Origin: an uncultured Collinsella sp.
Lineage (GTDB): Bacteria > Actinomycetota > Coriobacteriia > Coriobacteriales > Coriobacteriaceae
Direction of reading: 5' to 3'
DNA length: 9,217 nucleotides
NCBI GenBank assembly: GCA_900757235.1
Contig: CAAENB010000116.1
Coordinates: 1-9,217 of the forward strand
Shown here: piece by piece, positions 5,748 to 9,217 of the stretch
How the letters are laid out: the number at the start of each line of letters is the position of its first letter
Numbering within the stretch: the stretch's first letter is position 1
The notes under the pieces: model-generated
The model's input: only the letters and a program-made list of their open reading frames with translations
What the model was told of the DNA's origin: nothing
The model's database searches: none
Made by a program: the position numbers and the translations under genes

Positions 5748-6059
5748 ATGATTTCGCCTTCCGACATATCCACCGCCGCCTCCCGCGTGCTGGCTCAATA
5801 CGACGTCAGCGAAGCATATTTATTTGGCTCGTTTGCCCGAGGCGAGCAAACGCCCGATAGCGATATTGACTTGCGCCTAATCTGCGGCAACACCATGACG
5901 TTCGGCACGCTTTACGAACTCTCCCATGAGCTCGAGAAGGAACTTGGACGAAAGGTTGATATCGTCACCAACCCACCAGAGCACATGCGCCCGGCTTTCC
6001 GCCAAAGCATCGATCAAGATGAGGTGCGCATCTATGAAGCAACATGTGCGGGACGATGA
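5748..6059 (+). CDS. MntA-like minimal nucleotidyltransferase (antitoxin type)
   Basis: This 103-residue protein has the minimal nucleotidyltransferase signature: GSFARG at residues 27-32, then SDIDL with D39 and D41, and a third acidic residue at D71 in KVDIV. These form the metal-binding site used for nucleotide transfer. In HEPN-MNT pairs this protein modifies the HEPN ribonuclease by adding AMP residues and so neutralises it. The start at 5748 (MISPSDISTA) fits family length, while the frame upstream overlaps the previous gene and looks random. No strong ribosome site is visible. The following frame overlaps its end by 26 bases, as a HEPN gene would, but only the first dozen residues there resemble a HEPN start. 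The gene therefore appears to have lost its toxin partner. Confidence 0.87.
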   Translation: MISPSDISTAASRVLAQYDVSEAYLFGSFARGEQTPDSDIDLRLICGNTMTFGTLYELSHELEKELGRKVDIVTNPPEHMRPAFRQSIDQDEVRIYEATCAGR

Positions 6060-6396
6060 GTTTGCGAATATCATCCTGCTATCTGATCCTCCCGATGTAC
6101 TCAACGTTGAGAGCCTAAAGGCCATCCGCGATGGGGATGCGTTGATAGCCACGGGAAAGCCCAGCCGGTCTAACGCAAAAATAGCTCGCCACCCAATCGG
6201 GGGTTCACTTCGCGCTATACAGGTCTACGAGCAGATCCGACTCGACCTACGCCGTGCCTCGGTCTCTTCGGCATTGGCGCTCGCAAAGACCCTAAACTGC
6301 GCCATCGAAGACCCTGTCAGGCAACCGGTTGCTCTGGAGTACGATTCGAAACCCTGTTCATCCGAAACATTCAATAGCAAGAATATTGCTGTTTAA
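6034..6396 (+). pseudogene. chimeric ORF: HEPN start, RelB tail and XRE tail remnants
   Basis: This is an open frame of 120 residues made of unrelated parts. Residues 1-12 (MKQHVRDDEFAN) overlap the MNT gene as a HEPN toxin start would. Residues 13-46 (VESLKAIRDGDALIATGKPS) match the C-terminal tail of RelB antitoxins and closely resemble the intact one at 4181-4456 (AESLEAIREGDAFLASGKKG). Residues 48-94 (SLRAIQVYEQIRLDLRRASV, then SALALAKTLNCAIED) match the second half of an XRE-type helix-turn-helix domain. The first XRE helices and the DNA-binding half of RelB are absent. It looks like the product of successive deletions that happened to keep one frame open. A functional fusion is conceivable but not favoured. 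Confidence 0.6.
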
Positions 6397-6404
6397 CTTT
6401 CCTT

Positions 6405-6443
6405 TACGTACGTATTTAAATGAAACTCTAATACGTATTAGAG
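6405..6443. promoter_or_regulatory. operator and promoter region of the Phd-RelE operon
   Basis: CTCTAATACGTATTAGAG (6426-6443) is a perfect 18-bp palindrome ending 22 bases before the antitoxin ATG. A second perfect palindrome, TACGTACGTA, lies at 6405-6414, 11 bases upstream. Both share the core TACGTA or ACGTA. TTTACG (6403-6408) with TCTAAT (6427-6432, 18-bp spacing) could be the promoter, placing the -10 inside the main operator. Phd/YefM antitoxins repress their operons through paired palindromes of this kind. Confidence 0.75.
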
Positions 6444-6465
6444 ACAGATTTTAAAGGAGGTTGCT

Positions 6466-6834
6466 ATGGTTGCCGTGATAGACAATAAACTCGTTTTCGG
6501 ACGCGAACAGGTGCTGACTTCGACGCAGGCAAGCAAAAATTTTGGCGAAGCGAGACGTCGCGCTCGAAGAGAACCGCAATTTGTCTCAGACAGGAACGAT
6601 GGCATCGATACTGTTATCGTTGGCTTCGACGAGTTCGAAGCGATGGCGGTCGAACTCGAACAGCTCCGAGAGGAGCGCCTGCACGCTATAGCCGCTGCAA
6701 GGCTCGCGCAGAGCGACGCTGATTCGAATCGCAAGGGCATTCCGTTCTCCGATACCGTGGGACGTGAGAGGTTCGAGGCCATGCTAGAAGCCGAGGCAAC
6801 CGATCCCATTTCCGACGAAGAGCTGTTCGAGTGA
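6466..6834 (+). CDS. Phd/YefM family antitoxin
   Basis: This is a 122-residue protein. Residues 15-60 show the Phd/YefM DNA-binding fold: VLTSTQASKNFGEARRRA for the first helices, and DTVIVGFDEFEAM for the strand and the start of the dimer helix. A long charged helix follows (LEQLREERLHAIAAARLAQ), then an acidic C-terminal tail (TDPISDEELFE) expected to bind and block the toxin. The tail is longer than in classic YefM (about 85-90 residues). AAAGGAGG five bases before the ATG is a very strong ribosome site. The stop overlaps the toxin's GTG start by four bases (GTGA). Confidence 0.88.
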   Translation: MVAVIDNKLVFGREQVLTSTQASKNFGEARRRARREPQFVSDRNDGIDTVIVGFDEFEAMAVELEQLREERLHAIAAARLAQSDADSNRKGIPFSDTVGRERFEAMLEAEATDPISDEELFE

Positions 6835-7079
6835 GCGTGGCTAGGTTTAAGGTTGAGTTTTACGACAAGACTGCCGAGAAAGAGTATCTGTCACTCGATG
6901 GCTCGGTTCGCGCTATGGTGGACAAAGGTATTGCGCGTCTTGCACTTCGGGCCGATGAAATTGGCAAGCCGCTTTCGGGTCTTCTTGCAGGTTGTAGGGA
7001 ACTTAAGTTTCGCACTGATGGCATTCGCGTAATTTATCGCATCCGCGATGGGTATTTTACCTGCTGGTTTGTTGGGTGA
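6831..7079 (+). CDS. RelE/ParE superfamily toxin with altered C-terminus
   Basis: This 82-residue protein begins at a GTG overlapping the antitoxin stop. It has the RelE plan: a strand (RFKVEFYDKTAEKEY), helices (VRAMVDKGIARLALRADEI), then the catalytic sheet (LLAGCRELKFRTDGIRVIYRIRDG). In family members this is normally followed by a strand and a final segment with a conserved GKR or similar basic/aromatic motif. Here it ends abruptly in YFTCWFVG. No other frame downstream restores a typical ending, so the last 10 or so residues appear replaced by rearrangement. Toxicity may be reduced or lost. The intact strong operator suggests the antitoxin is still expressed. Confidence 0.8.
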   Translation: MSVARFKVEFYDKTAEKEYLSLDGSVRAMVDKGIARLALRADEIGKPLSGLLAGCRELKFRTDGIRVIYRIRDGYFTCWFVG

Positions 7080-7136
7080 CTTGACTGCTTTGGCTTGACT
7101 TACGCGCACGAATTTAAAATCGAGGGCAAAAAGTTC

Positions 7137-7166
7137 TTGGAAAACCTCGCGCGGCTATGTTAGTAT
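7137..7166 (+). promoter_or_regulatory. probable promoter of tRNA-Val
   Basis: TTGGAA (7137-7142) and TAGTAT (7161-7166) are separated by 18 bases, and the -10 ends 20 bases before the tRNA. Both depart from consensus but position and context fit. Confidence 0.45.
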
Positions 7167-7186
7167 CTCTTTTGCCGAAAGGCGAC

Positions 7187-7261
7187 GGGCGATTGGCTCA
7201 GGGGTAGAGCATATCCTTCACACGGATGGGGTCACAAGTTCGAATCTTGTATCGCCCACCA
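7187..7261 (+). tRNA. tRNA-Val(CAC)
   Basis: A complete cloverleaf is present. The acceptor GGGCGAT pairs with ATCGCCC and the D-stem GCTC with GAGC. The anticodon stem TATCC pairs with GGATG (one G-U) around the loop TTCACAC, and the T-stem ACAAG pairs with CTTGT around TTCGAAT. The anticodon CAC at 7219-7221 reads valine GUG. The discriminator is A7258 and CCA is encoded at 7259-7261. Confidence 0.95.
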
Positions 7262-7271
7262 TCTAAAGCGC

Positions 7272-7303
7272 AGGTCAGTGGTGTTAAGCCTCTGGCCTTT
7301 TTC
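7272..7303 (+). terminator. terminator of tRNA-Val
   Basis: AGGTCAG (7272-7278) and CTGGCCT (7292-7298) form a 7-bp stem with one G-U, followed by TTTTCTTT. It lies 11 bases after the CCA end. Confidence 0.75.
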
Positions 7304-7631
7304 TTTATGACACCAAAATCGAAGCGAAGTTACCTAAGGCGTTATATGTTACGCAGTTCACCTTAGGTGTCGTCATTGCGCGTTTTGCAAAATGCGTCTG
7401 CGTTTATTCATTGAATTCCCTGCGTAATCTATGTGCAATTGTGGAGACAGAGACCACTGGCTCACAGCTTGTACCAGCGCGTTCATGCCTATGGCGGCTT
7501 TTCAACGGATTGCGTCAAGCTTTTGGTCAGCGTTTGGTCAGCTTCCCGTACTTACCCGCATGATGCCCCAGTAGATAATCGGCCATGCCCGCAATCCGCA
7601 CGGCCCGAGGCCGTAACCAGGGGAGGCGCAA
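7304..7631. other. 328-bp intergenic stretch with small repeats
   Basis: No convincing gene is present in this stretch. It holds a perfect 8-bp inverted repeat, ACCTAAGG (7332-7339) and CCTTAGGT (7361-7368), nested with GACACC (7309-7314) and GGTGTC. It also holds a near-palindrome around TTTTGCAAAA (7383-7392) and a direct repeat TTTGGTCAGC at 7522-7531 and 7533-7542. A possible weak promoter (TTTATT, 16 bases, TAATCT) lies near 7403-7430. None has a T-run suggesting a terminator. The long frames crossing this stretch look like chance openings. Confidence 0.5.
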
Positions 7632-8786
7632 ATGGACGAAATCGTCTGCGCAAACACTGCATTCCGCTATTGGCGCTGCCCACCGCAGGTGCGCGACCTC
7701 TACCCGCACTTACCTAGCTCCGAAGATGGCTGGCGAGCTCTATCCCAAGCCCCTTTTGTAACCGAAGTTCTCAAGACGCCAGTCATCACAGCAGCATCAA
7801 CACGAAGCAACCTGCATTCCAAGACAAGACGGACCATCCGATGGAACAACGCCTATACGGAGAAGGTTTCCATCGACACGGGCATGGGCTTTAGCGTCAC
7901 AGACCCTCTTAATACGCTATTCACCATGACTCGAAGCGTTTCTTCATGCGATCTGGTTCTGGCTATGTACGAATTTTGCGGATGGTTCTCGGTTTTTAAA
8001 CCATCGCCCGCGGTTGACATGGCACTTGAGCGGGCAAAATCAGAAGAAGAGCATTACACCACAGAAAGTCTGTTTGAACTAGACGAAACCCAAGACGAGG
8101 CCCCATGGAAGCGAGTCTACGCTCGGGTGCACCAGAAGGACAGCGAGAATGATCAAAGTGGGCAGCGGGCTGACGGATCCGGAAATAAAACTAACAGAAA
8201 GGGCACATCGCTTTGGATGAGAAAGCCTCTTATTGAAATAGAAGAATTACATAGATTTGCGGCGAAGGTTAAGGGCGAGATGTGGGGAAAGCAATTCTGC
8301 GAAGCCGCACAGCAGGTAATGGGTATTGCTGCATCCCCGCTAGAAGTTGCTGGAATCATGTTGCTAAGTCATCCGAGGCGTGCCGGCGGAGCGGAGTTTA
8401 AAAACATATTCGTCAACGACCTAACACCGCTGTCGAATTCAGCTCGGAAAATCGCAGGTCAGAAAATCTGTTACGGCGATATCGTCATCGTAAACCCAAT
8501 AACAATGAAGGCCTTGATTATCGAACTTCAAGGTGAGGTTATTCATGGATCGGGCGCTGTGCTTGACCACGATGCCACCCGAATGACAGCATTGCAAAGC
8601 ATGGGATACGACGTATTTCTTGTAACCCATGACATGCTCAATGATCACGATCAGCTTGATGCCATCATTCACAGTGTGTGTGAGCGATTGGAGTTGTGCT
8701 ACAAACCAAAAACCGAGGCGATGAGATGCGCTGAAACCAGATTGCGGGCCAACGTTCTGTGCAATTGGCTTGGTATTGGTAAGTAA
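7632..8786 (+). CDS. VSR/DUF559-like nuclease-fold protein, Coriobacteriia type
   Basis: This is a 384-residue protein. Residues 1-130 form a domain starting DEIVCANTAFRYWRCPPQV with a conserved-looking TDPLNTLFTMTRSVS...MYEFCGWFSVFKP block. A charged variable linker (about 131-192) leads to SLWMRKPLIEIEELHRFA. The C-terminal 150 residues look like a PD-(D/E)XK fold of the VSR/DUF559 sort: SPLEVAGIMLL (E238), YGDIVIV (D283), IIELQGEVIH (E298, Q300, H305), then D314...R317 and GYDVFLVTHDML. I recall similar multi-copy proteins in Collinsella, Slackia and Eggerthella without assigned function. The overall plan resembles AbiEi-like or endonuclease-related proteins. GGGAGG five bases upstream fixes the start. 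It stands alone between two tRNA genes. The order of catalytic residues suggests DNA cutting, but the E-x-Q in place of E-x-K should be noted. Confidence 0.85.
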   Translation: MDEIVCANTAFRYWRCPPQVRDLYPHLPSSEDGWRALSQAPFVTEVLKTPVITAASTRSNLHSKTRRTIRWNNAYTEKVSIDTGMGFSVTDPLNTLFTMTRSVSSCDLVLAMYEFCGWFSVFKPSPAVDMALERAKSEEEHYTTESLFELDETQDEAPWKRVYARVHQKDSENDQSGQRADGSGNKTNRKGTSLWMRKPLIEIEELHRFAAKVKGEMWGKQFCEAAQQVMGIAASPLEVAGIMLLSHPRRAGGAEFKNIFVNDLTPLSNSARKIAGQKICYGDIVIVNPITMKALIIELQGEVIHGSGAVLDHDATRMTALQSMGYDVFLVTHDMLNDHDQLDAIIHSVCERLELCYKPKTEAMRCAETRLRANVLCNWLGIGK

Positions 8787-8854
8787 TAATTTCAATGTGA
8801 GCAATTTTAATACTTTATATGCTGTTAGTAATTAAGTGCCATTTTAAAACCATG

Positions 8855-8988
8855 CCGGTTTACTACGTTGGATTGAGGGTGGCTGAGCACATCGAATTCG
8901 CCGCTCGTAAAACCGCAGGTAGATAGCCTGCCCGTTATGCGAAAGTAAGCGAGAGGTCGGAAATCCGGGAATCAGCGTAGTAAACCGG
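8855..8988 (+). repeat. 134-bp element closed by a perfect 13-bp inverted repeat
   Basis: CCGGTTTACTACG (8855-8867) and CGTAGTAAACCGG (8976-8988) pair perfectly. Inside lie further possible stems: GGATT (8870-8874) with AATCC (8962-8966), GCAGG (8915-8919) with CCTGC (8927-8931), and CTCG (8904-8907) with CGAG (8950-8953). TCTGTTTTT follows the right arm. This gives a multibranched fold with a terminator-like end on the plus strand. It may be a small structured RNA, a MITE or a dispersed intergenic repeat. No target-site duplication is evident at its edges. A minus-strand frame reading through it has biased composition and is not favoured. Confidence 0.6.
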
Positions 8989-9080
8989 TCTGTTTTTGAA
9001 GCGACAGGATGGATGGGGCATCGTGGGTCCTTTCGGCCCCACACCCGTTCCACGCGCCGCAAAATTGTTCAAAATTGTCC
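8989..9080. other. intergenic stretch before tRNA-Ala
   Basis: Together with 8787-8854 this is non-coding. It contains a GTGGGTCC / GGCCCCAC hairpin (7 of 8 pairs) near 9025-9045 without a T-tail. A short direct repeat AAAATTGT lies at 9061-9068 and 9071-9078, just before the tRNA promoter. Confidence 0.45.
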
Positions 9081-9109
9081 TTGCATCGGCTGGGGAGTTC
9101 ACGTATAGT
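9081..9109 (+). promoter_or_regulatory. promoter of tRNA-Ala
   Basis: TTGCAT (9081-9086) and TATAGT (9104-9109) are separated by exactly 17 bases. The tRNA begins 13 bases after the -10. The AT-rich direct repeat immediately upstream could act as an UP-like element. Confidence 0.7.
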
Positions 9110-9121
9110 ACTTCTTCACAC

Positions 9122-9194
9122 GGGGGCGTAGCTCAGCTGGGAGAGCGCTTGACTGGCAGTCAAGAGGTCAGGGGTTCGATCCCCCTCGTCTCCA
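9122..9194 (+). tRNA. tRNA-Ala(GGC)
   Basis: The acceptor GGGGGCG pairs with CGTCTCC (two G-U) and the D-stem GCTC with GAGC. The anticodon stem CTTGA pairs with TCAAG around CTGGCAG, and the T-stem AGGGG with CCCCT around TTCGATC. The anticodon GGC at 9155-9157 reads alanine GCC. The discriminator is A9194. The next bases are CCC, so the CCA end is not encoded, unlike the tRNA-Val upstream. Confidence 0.95.
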
Positions 9195-9217
9195 CCCGAG
9201 CATTGAATGAGGCTCCA

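Noticed and set aside
7433..7717. Plus-strand frame ahead of the nuclease-like gene
   Set aside because: There is no ribosome site, the composition is random, and the 3' part lies in another phase of the well-supported gene at 7632.
8844..9062. Minus-strand frame through the hairpin-bounded element
   Set aside because: His/Arg/Pro-rich translation with no start signal. The stretch is better explained by paired repeats.
1..9217. CRISPR array, prophage or complete insertion sequence
   Set aside because: No regularly spaced repeats, no transposase or integrase, and no phage structural genes are present.

Overview
The window looks like an accessory region of a high-GC anaerobic actinobacterium of the Coriobacteriia, most likely Collinsella or a close relative. 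This is inference from the style of the genes: an LPXTG wall protein with a Thr/Pro/Lys stalk, a densely packed toxin-antitoxin cluster, and a VSR-like nuclease-fold protein of a type I associate with this class. There was no database search. GC content changes sharply between genes. The LPXTG genes are GC-rich, while the TIR gene, the toxin-antitoxin operators and the nuclease-like gene are AT-richer, which suggests a patchwork of acquired pieces.

Layout. Positions 1-617 hold no full-size gene, only small or broken frames and two hairpins. A membrane-anchored protein of unknown function lies on the minus strand at 618-1190. Upstream of it, 1191-1613 is non-coding apart from two palindromic elements, one possible 37-residue ORF and a strong hairpin terminator. 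From 1614 to 2708 (+) there is a C-terminal remnant, possibly of a DUF262/GmrSD-like protein, followed by an intact TIR-domain protein of the Cap12/PycTIR family. That protein is a probable NAD-depleting defence effector and the best-supported immune gene in the window.

From 2879 to 5400 there are two copies of one LPXTG surface-protein gene. The first is nearly whole but has a one-base frameshift. The second is a decayed copy with an in-frame 300-bp internal deletion between GGCGCC repeats. An intact RelB/DinJ-YafQ toxin-antitoxin pair sits between them, under a perfect 14-bp inverted-repeat operator.

From 5441 to 7079 the toxin-antitoxin theme continues. There is a small unknown protein, a MntA-like nucleotidyltransferase whose HEPN partner is missing, and an ORF apparently spliced from remnants of a HEPN start, a RelB tail and an XRE regulator tail. 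A Phd/YefM antitoxin with a C-terminally shortened RelE-like toxin follows, downstream of an 18-bp perfect palindrome. The window ends with tRNA-Val(CAC) and its terminator, a 384-residue protein with a VSR/DUF559-like nuclease C-terminus, a 134-bp hairpin-bounded element (candidate structured RNA or MITE), and tRNA-Ala(GGC).

As a whole this reads as a defence and toxin-antitoxin scrapyard beside tRNA genes. Intact modules (TIR, RelB-YafQ, probably Phd-RelE, the nuclease-like gene) alternate with remnants left by deletion. No CRISPR array, complete insertion sequence or integrase is visible.
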